63,922 bases of DNA, taken from positions 1 through 63,922 of the forward strand of contig DATIKU010000042.1 in the NCBI GenBank assembly GCA_035477215.1. The letters run 5' to 3'. Shown one piece after another: positions 48,016 to 57,197 of the stretch (positions within the stretch are counted from its first letter, which is position 1; every line of letters starts with the position of its first letter). This stretch comes from Spirochaetota bacterium (lineage in GTDB: Bacteria; Spirochaetota; UBA4802; UBA5368). Made by a program: the position numbers and the translations under genes. The notes below the pieces were generated by a model. The model saw only the letters and a list, made by a program, of their open reading frames with translations. It ran no database searches and had not been told where the DNA came from.

Positions 48016-49629
48016 ATGTCGCTCCCCGACCGTAACAATCCCTACAGCTTTAATGAATATCTTGAATGGAGAAAAGACGTGGACTACTACCGGGACGATC
48101 CCTTCGTCCAGTCTGCGCTGCGGCGTTTCGCGGGCGACGGGTGGCCGGCAGCGGACGCGGCCGCGCGCTCGATATCGCCGAAGGCGTCGTACCGCTGGCG
48201 AGATTTCGCCGACGCCATTGCCGTTCCCGAGAAGCGCCCCTACATGACACACTATGACGGGCACGGAAACCGCATCGACCGGATCGTGCGGCCGCGCGAA
48301 ACCGAGATCATGGAGCGGGAGATTTTCGGCGAAGCCCTTTTCTCGGAAAAGACGCCTCCATGGGTGAAACTCATCAAGATGTACCTGGTCTATCAGAACG
48401 GCGAGGCCTGCGTGGCATGCCCCATTACCTGCACCGAGGGCATGGTGGAGCTATTGCGAAAGTTCGCCGATACACCCGAGCTCAAAGATATCCTTGCCCA
48501 CACGGCGGAAGGGAACGACGGCGAGTTTGCAATCGGCGCGCAGTACCTCTCAGAGATACAGGGCGGTTCCGATGTGCCTTCCAACGTGCTCGAGGCGGTC
48601 CGGGAGGGCGATGCATGGCGCCTGTACGGCACAAAGTTTTTCTGCTCGGCCACACATGCCGACTACGCCGTGGTGACGGCGAAGCCCGCGGGATCGGAGA
48701 AGGTGGCACTCTTCGTCGTGCCATCATGGCTTCCCGAAGACAAAGAACGCGAACGGCGCAACGGTTACACGATCGACCGGATCAAATGGAAGATGGGAAC
48801 AAGCGAGCTCACCACCGCGGAGCTTACGTTTAACGGCGCACGCGCGTATCCCGTCGGCCCGCTGGACCGGGGCGTGGCGAATGTTGTCGGGATCGTGCTC
48901 ACCTACTCGCGCCTCACCGTGGGGCTTTCGGCCGCGGCCTTCATGACCGCGGCGGTGCGACAGGCGATGCGGTACGCTGAGTTCCGGGAGGCCTTCGGCG
49001 TCAGGATAGCGAATTTCCCCATGCTCGCCGGGCAGATCGGGGCGATTGATCGGACGGCGAAGAGGACGACCGCCGGAGCGTTCAGGCTTTACCGCGACTT
49101 CCTTTCGCTTGAAGGGGGGCTTAAGGGCGGGCTTGTCGCCGACGAGCCCGAAGAGCGGAGGCGCCGGCGCTTCGCCATGCGCGAGCTCATCATGCTGCAG
49201 AAGATAACGGCCTCGTTCGACGCGGTGGATGTAATCCGGACCGCCATGTCGGTCTTCGGCGGCCACGGCGTGATGGAGGATTTCTCGAACCTGCCGCGCC
49301 TGTACCGCGACTCGGCGGTAAACGAGCTTTGGGAGGGGCCGCGCAACGTCCTCCTCACACAGATACACCGCGACTTTCAGCGCGCGGCCGAATGGTACCG
49401 GCCCGAGGACTTCGTGCGCGACGCGATCGGCGACTGCGACGAGGCGCTGAAGAAGGACCTGGCGCGCGAGCTCGCCGACTGCGTCGCCCGCGCCGACCTT
49501 TTCAGCATGGATGCCGAAACCATGGATATCTGCGGGCGCTGGGGAAGCCTCTGCCACCGGCTCTATCACGCCTACCAGGAATGCGCTCTCAGGGAGGTGG
49601 AGGAAGGGGCGGAGGTGGCCGCCGGGTAA
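48016..49629 (+). CDS. Acyl-CoA dehydrogenase family protein, AidB-like
   Basis: 537 residues with AAGAGGAGG before the ATG. It has the flavin fold of acyl-CoA dehydrogenases: CPITCTEGMVELL at the N-domain, FAIGAQYLSEIQGGSDVPSN in the beta-domain (substrate and FAD binding), KMGTSELTTAELTFNGARAYPVG and the C-terminal helices with MSVFGGHGVMEDFSNLPRLYRDSAVNELWEGPRNVL. The motif near WEGPRN and the overall length resemble AidB and related long-form dehydrogenases, not the 380-residue short forms. The substrate is uncertain. A palindromic operator upstream suggests control by an acyl-CoA or fatty acid responsive repressor. Confidence 0.88.
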   Translation: MSLPDRNNPYSFNEYLEWRKDVDYYRDDPFVQSALRRFAGDGWPAADAAARSISPKASYRWRDFADAIAVPEKRPYMTHYDGHGNRIDRIVRPRETEIMEREIFGEALFSEKTPPWVKLIKMYLVYQNGEACVACPITCTEGMVELLRKFADTPELKDILAHTAEGNDGEFAIGAQYLSEIQGGSDVPSNVLEAVREGDAWRLYGTKFFCSATHADYAVVTAKPAGSEKVALFVVPSWLPEDKERERRNGYTIDRIKWKMGTSELTTAELTFNGARAYPVGPLDRGVANVVGIVLTYSRLTVGLSAAAFMTAAVRQAMRYAEFREAFGVRIANFPMLAGQIGAIDRTAKRTTAGAFRLYRDFLSLEGGLKGGLVADEPEERRRRRFAMRELIMLQKITASFDAVDVIRTAMSVFGGHGVMEDFSNLPRLYRDSAVNELWEGPRNVLLTQIHRDFQRAAEWYRPEDFVRDAIGDCDEALKKDLARELADCVARADLFSMDAETMDICGRWGSLCHRLYHAYQECALREVEEGAEVAAG

Positions 49630-50058
49630 CGCGCCGCAAACGGCCGTTATGAATTCAACCCGATCGCGACAGCGAACCGGCTCGGTCCAGTTATTTCCGC
49701 AATAAACTCAGACGGGTACATGGGGCCGCGGGGTTACTACGGCCCCCGGGCCCGATTGCGCGGTGTATTCGATCGACGAAAGACGCTCCCTTTACTTTGA
49801 ATTAGCTCGCCGTTCAATGCCCTTGGGCGGAGGGTCAGGCTCTCTTCCCCTGCCGCCTGAAACTTTTTATTTTAGGCCTGCGTGGTATATGGCTTCCACA
49901 ATCCGGCGGCCCAGCCCGCGGGAATCGCCTTGGCGGTTAAAGAACATCGTACCAAAGCACCAAGCCCGCTCGGAACGAAATAATTCCGGTTCATCGAGGG
50001 CGCCATGGAACCGCCGGAAACCGTCAGATCGGAAAGGCCCACCTTCCTATAAAAAAAC
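49630..50058. other. Intergenic region without a supported gene
   Basis: About 430 bases. A GGGGCCG...CGGCCCC hairpin lies at about 49720-49746, without a T-run. Short frames exist on both strands but lack ribosome sites and family likeness. Confidence 0.4.
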
Positions 50059-50103
50059 TTGACCGGAAAATGGCCGAAGGATATATTTAAATACTTATTT
50101 AAA
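50059..50103 (+). promoter_or_regulatory. Promoter and TetR-type operator of the ABC exporter operon
   Basis: TTGACC (50059-50064), exactly 17 bases, then TATATT (50082-50087). TTTAAATA-ct-TATTTAAA (50086-50103) is a perfect 18-bp dyad that overlaps the end of the -10. This is the arrangement expected for repression by the TetR protein encoded as the last gene of the same operon (54356-55063). Confidence 0.72.
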
Positions 50104-50146
50104 AATATTGAATATCTGTTTAACTATGATGATCGGTGTTCGATAA

Positions 50147-50938
50147 TTGAAGAGTACGGCACCCCGCATAAAAATCGCCATTGTTGCGGTCCTGCTTCTC
50201 GCAGCGACGGGGGCGGCCGTATACCTGCTCGGCGACAATGCTTATTTTAACCGCAACAACCGCGTCAAACCACGCGTGGGCCCGATCGTTGAGGCCATCT
50301 ACGCCCTCGGCACCGTGAAGTCCGAAAATGTTTACAACCTCAAAATGGGCGTCTCCACCACGGTGACGAAGCTGCATGTAAGGGAAGGACAGGATGTCCG
50401 GAAGAACGCGCCGCTCGCTTCGGTGGATACCGGCATGCTCGTTCGCGCGCCGTTCGCGGGCACGGTCACCCGAATATACAGCGAGGAGGGTGAAGTGGTG
50501 ATGCCGGGCGTCCTGCTCCTCACCCTCATGGACCTCTCTAAAAAATATGTGCAGCTTTCGCTGGACCAGAATTCGGCCCTTCGGGTTAAAAAGGGACTCA
50601 AGGCGGAGCTCAGCTTCGAAACGCTGAGAGGAAAACTCCTGCATGGCATGGTGGAGAGCGTCTATCCATCCGGAGGACAGTTTCTCGCCCGCATCGACGT
50701 ACAAGGGATGCCGCCCGAGATACTACCGGAGATGACGGCGGATGTGGCCATAGAAGTCTCGCGCAGGGAAAGCGCGCTCCTGGTCCCCCTGTCATCGGTA
50801 AACAACGGCTCTATTACCGTTGATCGCGAAGGGAAACTGCGGCAGATCAGGGTCTCCATCGGGGCGATTGACGGCGCATGGGGCGAGGTGATCGAAGGCG
50901 ACATCCAGGCCACGGACGTGCTGGTCCTCGGGCGTTGA
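50147..50938 (+). CDS. ABC exporter adaptor (MacA/HlyD type)
   Basis: 263 residues, apparently starting at a TTG (50147). The N-terminus is a membrane anchor (IKIAIVAVLLLAATGAAVYLL). The lipoyl domain reads VSTTVTKLHVREGQDVRKNAPLAS and VRAPFAGTVTRIYSEEGEVV with almost no coiled coil between them. A beta-barrel (YVQLSLDQNSALRVKKG) and a C-terminal domain (LVPLSSVNNGSITV) follow. It connects the ABC permease to TolC. It is shorter than MacA (about 370) because the hairpin is missing. This suggests direct or unusual contact with the long TolC-like protein downstream. The permease starts 11 bases later. Confidence 0.85.
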   Translation: MKSTAPRIKIAIVAVLLLAATGAAVYLLGDNAYFNRNNRVKPRVGPIVEAIYALGTVKSENVYNLKMGVSTTVTKLHVREGQDVRKNAPLASVDTGMLVRAPFAGTVTRIYSEEGEVVMPGVLLLTLMDLSKKYVQLSLDQNSALRVKKGLKAELSFETLRGKLLHGMVESVYPSGGQFLARIDVQGMPPEILPEMTADVAIEVSRRESALLVPLSSVNNGSITVDREGKLRQIRVSIGAIDGAWGEVIEGDIQATDVLVLGR

Positions 50939-50949
50939 GGTGAACCGAC

Positions 50950-52182
50950 ATGCTCTACCTGGCCATCCGCCACCTCGTGAACAGACCCCACCAGACCATC
51001 CTCACCTTCATCGGCCTTATCCTCGGCGCGGCCGGGTATATCGTCTTCTCGGGCCTTCAGATCGGCTACAGCGATTACGTTGTGGACCGCCTGGTGAACG
51101 TGGACGCCTACGTGCGGATATCCCCCCGCGACTCCATAATCAACGATGAAACCTTCAAGGACATCTTTTTCCCCGGCGCCGCGGTCAGGTGGCTTCGCCC
51201 CCCGTCGGGCAGGGTGTACAACTCGTATCTTTCGAACATACAGGGATGGTTCGAGCGGCTCAAGGCGGAAAGCGACGTTGTGGCATATTCGCCGCAGCTC
51301 ATCCGGGAAGTGATCTTTTCGAACGGGAAGTTTTCATATCCCGTACGGCTTGTTGGAGTAAACACGGCCACGCAGCGGAAGGTCACCAACATGGAACGCG
51401 ACATCGTCGAGGGCTCGCTGGACGATATCTCCCGCGGCGATTCGCTCATTCTGATCGGCAGAGACCTCATGAAGCGGCTCGGCGCCCATCAGTACGGAAC
51501 GGTCAACGTCATCAATCCCGACGGCACCGTGTACCAGGCCAAGATCGTAAGCGTATATCATACCGGCATAAAGGAGATCGATTACCGGTTTGCGTATTCT
51601 TCGCTCTCCACGGTGCAGAAGATCACCCGCTCGCCCGGGGAAATCTCGAGCATCGTGGTGCGCCTGGCCGACGTCAACGCATCGGCCGCGACCGCCACGC
51701 GCTGGCAGATGTTGAGCAGCGACAAGGTCGAGAGCTGGGACCAGTCAAAAGAGGACATACGCGTGACGCTGAAGACACAGGGGATTGTACGTAACGCCAC
51801 GACCTTCACCATCATGCTGATCATCGCCTTCGGCATTTACAACATATTGAACATGGTCGTGAACCAGAAGAAGCGGGAGATCGCGATCCTCAGGAGCCTT
51901 GGCTTCAGCGAGGGGGAGACAATATTCCTCTTCCTGGTGCAGGGGATGATTCTCGGGCTCGGCGGGGGTCTCTTTGGAATGCTGGTCGGGGGGATCGCCT
52001 GCCACTACATCGAGCAGATCAAGATCGGCGTTGGCGCGGGCCACATGCCCATGTCCTGGGACGCGGCCATCTATCTCAAGGCCTTTTCGATCGTGCTGAT
52101 ATCCTCGATAATAGCCAGCTTTCTCCCGGCCCGCAATGCCGGCCGGCTCTCACCGATCGAAATAATACGGTGGTCCGCGTAG
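50950..52182 (+). CDS. ABC exporter permease (FtsX/MacB/DevC type)
   Basis: 410 residues. TM1 is at the N-terminus (TILTFIGLILGAAGYIVFS). A large periplasmic domain occupies residues about 40-275. Three C-terminal helices follow: TFTIMLIIAFGIYNILNMVV, FLFLVQGMILGLGGGLFGMLVGG and FSIVLISSIIASFLPA. The signature KKREIAILRSLGFSEGETI and the ending ARNAGRLSPIEIIRW are typical of FtsX-like permeases. Such proteins move substrates from the periplasm by mechanotransmission, not across the inner membrane. It is followed by its ATPase after 3 bases. Confidence 0.92.
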   Translation: MLYLAIRHLVNRPHQTILTFIGLILGAAGYIVFSGLQIGYSDYVVDRLVNVDAYVRISPRDSIINDETFKDIFFPGAAVRWLRPPSGRVYNSYLSNIQGWFERLKAESDVVAYSPQLIREVIFSNGKFSYPVRLVGVNTATQRKVTNMERDIVEGSLDDISRGDSLILIGRDLMKRLGAHQYGTVNVINPDGTVYQAKIVSVYHTGIKEIDYRFAYSSLSTVQKITRSPGEISSIVVRLADVNASAATATRWQMLSSDKVESWDQSKEDIRVTLKTQGIVRNATTFTIMLIIAFGIYNILNMVVNQKKREIAILRSLGFSEGETIFLFLVQGMILGLGGGLFGMLVGGIACHYIEQIKIGVGAGHMPMSWDAAIYLKAFSIVLISSIIASFLPARNAGRLSPIEIIRWSA

Positions 52183-52185
52183 CCC

Positions 52186-52887
52186 ATGAACGCGATAGAA
52201 TGCAAAAGGCTCGTAAAGAACTTCGGGGACCCGCCCACCGAGGTGCTGCGTTCCGTTTCCTTCTCCGTCAAAGAAGGCGAGTTTGTGGCCATCACGGGCC
52301 GGTCCGGGTCCGGAAAGTCGACGCTGCTCTACGTGATGAGCGGACTGGACAATCCCACCGCCGGCGAGGCGAGGATCTTCGGCGAGAACATCCACGGCCT
52401 GGAAAAAAACAGGCTGCACCGGTTCCGCAACCTCCGCATGGGATTCGTCTTCCAGTTCCACTACCTGATACCGGAGCTCACCGCACTCGACAACATCCTC
52501 ATGCCGGCGAGAAAATACGGAAAGGAAAAGGAGAAGCGCTCCCGGGCGCTCGATTTCCTCTCTCAGTTCGAGCTCGGACACTGCACCAACAAATACCCGT
52601 CCCAGATGTCCGGCGGCGAGCAGCAGCGGGTCGCGGTGGCCAGGGCGCTTTTAATGGAGCCCGACATACTCTTCGCCGACGAGCCCACGGGGAACCTTGA
52701 TTCAGTCAACGGGGAAAAGGTGCTCAGGATTTTTGAGAAGATAAACCGCGAACACCGGGCCACAATCATGCTTGTCACCCACGAGAATGATTTCGCCGCC
52801 CGGGCCGCCCGCGAAATACACCTTATGGACGGCAAAATCGTGTATGATAGAATCCAGGAACACGGCCGCACGGGGGCGGCGCCGTGA
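52186..52887 (+). CDS. ABC exporter ATPase (MacB/LolD type)
   Basis: 233 residues. Walker A GRSGSGKST (about residues 40-48), Q-loop LRMGFVFQFHYLIPELTALDNI, signature MSGGEQQR, Walker B ILFADEPTGNLD and the switch His in LVTHE. The LIPELTALDNI and NLD motifs place it with LolD/MacB-type ATPases that drive FtsX-like permeases. It is a cytoplasmic dimer. Its stop overlaps the GTG of the TolC gene. Confidence 0.94.
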   Translation: MNAIECKRLVKNFGDPPTEVLRSVSFSVKEGEFVAITGRSGSGKSTLLYVMSGLDNPTAGEARIFGENIHGLEKNRLHRFRNLRMGFVFQFHYLIPELTALDNILMPARKYGKEKEKRSRALDFLSQFELGHCTNKYPSQMSGGEQQRVAVARALLMEPDILFADEPTGNLDSVNGEKVLRIFEKINREHRATIMLVTHENDFAARAAREIHLMDGKIVYDRIQEHGRTGAAP

Positions 52888-54356
52888 AGAAACCCCTCCT
52901 TTCCCGCGCCTTTATGGCATTCATGCTTGCGTTTTTCGTTTTGGCCGCGGGCGGGGTTGTTCGCTCCGCGGAGCCGGTGCTTTCGCTTTGCGAGTTCCTC
53001 GAACGGGCGACGGTGAACAATCCCGACATATTCGCCCAACTGGACCGGCTGAGGGAATCGGAGGCCCTGGAACAGCAGAGCCGTGCGGTGTACGACATCG
53101 TCTTCAACCTGCACTACTCCCGCCTTTACGACCGGCCCTTTTCCGAGTACTCGTCGGTCAAAATCCGCGAACAGACCACCGACAGCGCGGGCGCGGCGCT
53201 GCAGTGGAACGTGCCGCATACCGGCACGCGCCTGCGCGGCGGCTTCGACTACCACCTCAACCGGATCACAATGGACGCGCCGTCGACGGTGCCGCCCTTC
53301 CCGATGGAGCGCATAACGGCGGACCTCTACAATCCCGATATATTCATCGAAGTCCAGCAGCCCCTGCTCAGGAACTGGCTGGGCGTCGTCGACTCCTTCC
53401 CGCTCAGGCAGTCGCGGCTTAACCGCCGGATCATGCGGGAGACCGTGGACGAGAGCGTTGAGGTCATCATGGCCGACCTCTACGGCCTGTATATCAGCTG
53501 GCACCTCTCCCACAGCCAGCTCGCAATCTACGAGAAGAACGTGGCCAACAGCGGAATATTGCTCCGCCAGGTCGTCCAGCGCTACCGCAACGGGCTCGCC
53601 GACCTCTCCGACCTGAGCAAGACACGTATCATGAACATCGAATTCATCAAGGCGAGAGATCTGCAGAAAGCCCGCTTCGAAAACCTCAGTATGAAAATAA
53701 GCCGGTGGTACTATGGACAGGACCGGTCCGGGGCCCTGCCGCGCCATACCCCTGAAACAGGGCTTTCCGTCCCCCGGCTACCGGATTCCCCCTTCGACAT
53801 CGGGCGCACCCGGCAGATGCGTATACTGAATCTCACACGGCACCTCCTGGAACAGAAGCTGGAAAAAGAGAAAAGCGAGCTCCTGCCCGATCTCTCCGCG
53901 ATGTTCTCCTATCGCCTCCGCAACTATGACCTTAACCGTAACGAGAGCGTCCAGTCCTACAACTACAACACCTACTCGGCGGGGCTTGTCTTCGCCTATC
54001 CGCTGGGCAACAACCTCGCCGGGGGCAGGGTCGAGGAGACGCGCGCCGCCATTAAAAAGTGGGGGCACGAAGCCGCGGCTTTCGAGCGGAACCTCTCCCA
54101 GGCCTGCACGGAAACGCGGCGCATGATCCGGACCTATGCAGCCATTCTGGAGCAGGACGGCGAACTTTTGAGCAACGCCCTGGTTCAGCTCGAGACGGAG
54201 GAGCGCAAGTATCGCCAGGGAAGGACCGATCTTTATTTCGTCATACAGGCGCGCAACTCGCTCCTGAACTACGAGCTGCTGCGCATAACCGATTACGCCC
54301 AATCTAAATCCCTCGAGATCCAACTGCTCGGGTTGATGGACCAGATCAGAAAATAA
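52884..54356 (+). CDS. TolC-family outer membrane channel of the ABC exporter
   Basis: 490 residues from a GTG that overlaps the ATPase stop. Signal peptide AFMLAFFVLAAGGVVRS. The TolC helical hairpins are at ESVEVIMADLYGLYISWHLSHSQLAIYEKNV (near residue 190) and the C-terminal ETRRMIRTYAAILEQDGELL (near 410). Beta segments such as LHYSRLYDRPFSEYSS and VFAYPLGNN flank them. It forms the exit duct. It differs clearly from the TolC at 12149-13651, so each pump has its own channel. The stop TAA shares a base with the ATG of the TetR gene. Confidence 0.87.
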   Translation: MKKPLLSRAFMAFMLAFFVLAAGGVVRSAEPVLSLCEFLERATVNNPDIFAQLDRLRESEALEQQSRAVYDIVFNLHYSRLYDRPFSEYSSVKIREQTTDSAGAALQWNVPHTGTRLRGGFDYHLNRITMDAPSTVPPFPMERITADLYNPDIFIEVQQPLLRNWLGVVDSFPLRQSRLNRRIMRETVDESVEVIMADLYGLYISWHLSHSQLAIYEKNVANSGILLRQVVQRYRNGLADLSDLSKTRIMNIEFIKARDLQKARFENLSMKISRWYYGQDRSGALPRHTPETGLSVPRLPDSPFDIGRTRQMRILNLTRHLLEQKLEKEKSELLPDLSAMFSYRLRNYDLNRNESVQSYNYNTYSAGLVFAYPLGNNLAGGRVEETRAAIKKWGHEAAAFERNLSQACTETRRMIRTYAAILEQDGELLSNALVQLETEERKYRQGRTDLYFVIQARNSLLNYELLRITDYAQSKSLEIQLLGLMDQIRK

Positions 54357-55063
54357 TGAAACAGAAATCAAAATCGAAGACCGCGCCGAGCGGGCGCATC
54401 ATCGAAGCCGCGAAGGTCGAATTCGCGGAGCGGGGTCTCACGGGATCGCGCGTCGAATCGATCGCCCGTCGCGCCGGGGTGAACCCGGCGCTGGTGCTCT
54501 ACTATTTCAAATCCAAGGACGCGCTCTATACCGCCATACTCAGGGAAATATTCGGCGAGCTGGACCGGGAGAACCTGATCGTCCGGCTGAAGGATTTCCA
54601 ACTGAGACCGCCGCAAAAGCTCTATATCGCGGTGTATCTCGTCGTGCGGCTTTTTCTCAAACCACGCGATCCCGATTACTACCGGATAGTTTTCCACGAG
54701 CTGGCGGATGGCGGCGTGCATATAAAAAAGATGGCGCTGGAATTCATCATTCCCGAGCGGCGCGAGATGGTGCTGCAGATCATCCGCGATGGCATCGAGA
54801 CCGGCGACTTCAGGCCGTGCAACCCGCTGCTCGTCGTCCACGGCATATTCTCGTATGTCACAAACCTCGTGCTTTTCAGCAATCTGTACAACGAGACGGC
54901 CCTGAAGGAGCTGCTGTACGGCGGGAATTCCGAATCGGTCGTGCTCGATCACATTCTGCAGCAGGTCTTTATCGGGCTCGATCCCGGCAGAAAAAACGTC
55001 CGTCTCCCCGAAATGCCGGGGGAGATACTGCAGTTTCTTGATGAAATAATCAAAAACTACTGA
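54356..55063 (+). CDS. TetR family regulator of the ABC exporter operon
   Basis: 235 residues. The N-terminal helix-turn-helix reads RIIEAAKVEFAERGLTGSRVESIARRAGVNPALVLYYFKSKDALY in outline, with the recognition helix in AGVNPALVLYYF. The C-terminal ligand domain (about 75-220) is helical with DPDYYRIVFHELADGG. It is the last gene of the exporter operon and overlaps the TolC stop. The dyad on the operon promoter (50086-50103) is its probable site, giving auto-repression lifted by an exported ligand. Confidence 0.92.
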   Translation: MKQKSKSKTAPSGRIIEAAKVEFAERGLTGSRVESIARRAGVNPALVLYYFKSKDALYTAILREIFGELDRENLIVRLKDFQLRPPQKLYIAVYLVVRLFLKPRDPDYYRIVFHELADGGVHIKKMALEFIIPERREMVLQIIRDGIETGDFRPCNPLLVVHGIFSYVTNLVLFSNLYNETALKELLYGGNSESVVLDHILQQVFIGLDPGRKNVRLPEMPGEILQFLDEIIKNY

Positions 55064-55199
55064 TGCGGCATGCACTCATCCACAAACCACCGGCCTGGAA
55101 TCAACGTCCCCCCTCCAAATTTCCGTCGAATGACCGAATTTTTAAAATTGACATCCGGCAGGATCGTATATCCGCCCACCTCCGCGTGGTATGATCATT

Positions 55200-56753
55200 T
55201 CAGCTTATTTCCCTGATTTTCATTTTTAGTTCGCCTGACATTGACTGTAAAGCTTTTGCCGTCACCGCGAGATCGCTGGAACTCAATGCCGTCGATTGGA
55301 CCATCTGGTTAATGTCGGAAATCGATTTCGCGATTTCGCTAATGGCAATGTTCTGTTCATCTGTGGCCTTTATGATGTGCTCCGCCTCAGTCCTGACCAC
55401 ATCGGCGATCTGTTTCATTTCACGGCGGTTTTTATCTTGAGTTTGGACAAGGGCGAATATTTCGCCTCCATGCTTTTCAAGAAGTGAGATATTTTCGATG
55501 ATGTCTCTCAGGACTTCCATCGAAGTCCCGATATTTAAATTCGTATCCCTTTCCCTTTCCGCGGTAATTTTGACAAGCGTATTGATTTCCTTCAAACTGC
55601 CCATCGAACGTTCCGCGAGCTTGTTGACCTCGTCGGCAACCACCGCGAAACCGCGACCCTGTTCACCCGCACGCGCGGCCTCGATTGAAGCATTGAGCGC
55701 CAATAGCTGCACCTTGTCAAAGATGTCCTCGAGCATGGCCATCACGGAAGAGAGCTGGCCGGTGCTTTCAACATTGAAACGAATGTTACGCTCCAGCATG
55801 CCGATCGCGGATCCTCCCCTCTCGGCCAGGTCCATAATATTTGAAAATATTTTGGAAACGGTTTTGGACTGGGACTGCAGGGAATCCACAATATCCGACA
55901 TTGCCCCGATCGAACCGAAAAGGCCTCCCAGGGAATGGTTCTGCCTGTGCGTTCCGTCGCTGACCCCGGCGACGCTGGCCGCCACCTCCTCTATGGCGGA
56001 GGTGATCTCTTCGGTCGCCGCCGCCTCACTCTGAGCTATATGCGAGAAATCACCGACGGTGGCCGACATCTTCCCGGCAGATTCCGAAAGTTTCTCGGAA
56101 CTGACATTGATGATCCCAAGGAGCTTACGTATGATTTCCAGCTGACTTTTATGCTTTTCCATGTCGGCTCTCGTGAGGCTGATGGTCCAGTTGAACGCCG
56201 AATTGACCAGTATGATCAGGATGAAGCAGAGTACAAACGCGGCCGTGGCGTCGATAAGGGTAGTTTTAGCCATCAGAGGGTCCAGGTCGGGGTACTGCCC
56301 GGGGGTTTTGACGAAGAAATAAACCTGAACCCCGATCAGGGCTGCGGTAATCAAGCTAAGCCACAGGCGATCGGTAAACAGCACACCGAAAGCGATCAGC
56401 GCGTATGAAAAATAAATCCAGGTGGTGAACGAAATGTAATCGGTATTGAATTTCAGCACCGTCCCGGCCATAAGGGCGCCCATCGAAACAAGCATGATCA
56501 GCACCGAAGCGGTCTTATATCTACCGTGGAAAACGAGGAAAAGACTTAACACTGCGCCGGTAATTAGGGGGGCGGTGATCTTCAGAAGGAGAAAAAAACG
56601 ATCCAGGCTGACCCAGAGTATGCTCATCTGGATAAGGACCAGCGCCCCGGCCAGGCAGGCATTATAGATAAAGAGATACTGGGCCCTCTTCCGGGTGAGA
56701 TAATCAGAATCGGAGTACCGCCCAAGCATAACGGGAATCATTCTGCTAATCAT
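55200..56753 (-). CDS. Membrane chemoreceptor (methyl-accepting type)
   Basis: 517 residues. Six hydrophobic segments fill residues about 25-190 ([75 protein letters not shown] and [15 protein letters not shown] among them), with no large periplasmic domain. The cytoplasmic signalling domain follows, with the conserved tip [20 protein letters not shown] and [12 protein letters not shown]. The receptor tip contacts CheW/CheA. The multi-pass sensor suggests detection of a membrane or internal signal. No che genes are nearby. Confidence 0.93.
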   Translation of the reverse strand: MISRMIPVMLGRYSDSDYLTRKRAQYLFIYNACLAGALVLIQMSILWVSLDRFFLLLKITAPLITGAVLSLFLVFHGRYKTASVLIMLVSMGALMAGTVLKFNTDYISFTTWIYFSYALIAFGVLFTDRLWLSLITAALIGVQVYFFVKTPGQYPDLDPLMAKTTLIDATAAFVLCFILIILVNSAFNWTISLTRADMEKHKSQLEIIRKLLGIINVSSEKLSESAGKMSATVGDFSHIAQSEAAATEEITSAIEEVAASVAGVSDGTHRQNHSLGGLFGSIGAMSDIVDSLQSQSKTVSKIFSNIMDLAERGGSAIGMLERNIRFNVESTGQLSSVMAMLEDIFDKVQLLALNASIEAARAGEQGRGFAVVADEVNKLAERSMGSLKEINTLVKITAERERDTNLNIGTSMEVLRDIIENISLLEKHGGEIFALVQTQDKNRREMKQIADVVRTEAEHIIKATDEQNIAISEIAKSISDINQMVQSTALSSSDLAVTAKALQSMSGELKMKIREIS

Positions 56754-56771
56754 ACAGGCCCCCTAAATATC

Positions 56772-56813
56772 ATATTGTATTACAATATTATCCGGACAAC
56801 CTTCTGCGGTCAA
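56772..56813 (-). promoter_or_regulatory. Chemoreceptor promoter with 17-bp dyad
   Basis: On the minus strand TTGACC (56813-56808), a 17-base spacer and TAATAT (56790-56785). ATATTGTA-t-TACAATAT (56772-56788) is a perfect 8-bp dyad that overlaps the -10 and the start point. It is 19 bases before the ATG. This looks like a repressible sigma70 promoter. Confidence 0.68.
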
Positions 56814-57197
56814 TTCCCTTTTCCTGGGGACGCATCCCTTCACAGGCGGCCTGCTTCATGGCGTGATGCGGATGGGAGCGCGGCGGTTATCCAAAATATG
56901 CCGGTGAAATTGCGGGCGCGACAATCCCGTTTATCGCTTTCCTGATCCGGGTTAAGCATGGCATCCTCCGGCCGTATCCCGGATATCAGCCCCATAATCA
57001 AAAAATATAATTTCAAGGTTCGATTATATTTTTTACCGATTTCGTCATACCCGGAGCACAAACGACATGAAAAACATCGGCCTCATTTTCGAGGTGCGGT
57101 GATTACGGCGAGGATAAATGCGCAAAACATGATGCCCTCGGGCAATATATATGGCGCATAACGACAGATGCGGCCATAAAAGATTCTCTTTCGAAAC
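56814..57197. other. Intergenic region between chemoreceptor and TetR gene
   Basis: No convincing gene. It contains the long AT-rich inverted repeat at 57000-57034. The sequence before 56960 is GC-rich and may be remnant coding DNA, but I recognise nothing in it. Confidence 0.4.
57000..57034. repeat. 12-bp AT-only inverted repeat
   Basis: AAAAAATATAAT (57000-57011) and ATTATATTTTTT (57023-57034) are perfectly complementary with an 11-base centre. In RNA this is a hairpin with T-rich ends in both directions, a possible weak bidirectional terminator. As DNA it could be a nucleoid-protein or regulator site. Confidence 0.5.

Noticed and set aside
49763-50062. A 99-codon plus-strand frame before the ABC operon
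   Set aside because: No ribosome site, odd composition and it runs into the promoter at 50059.
56840-57061. A 73-codon minus-strand frame between the chemoreceptor and TetR gene
   Set aside because: It crosses the AT-only inverted repeat, has no ribosome site and no domain likeness.
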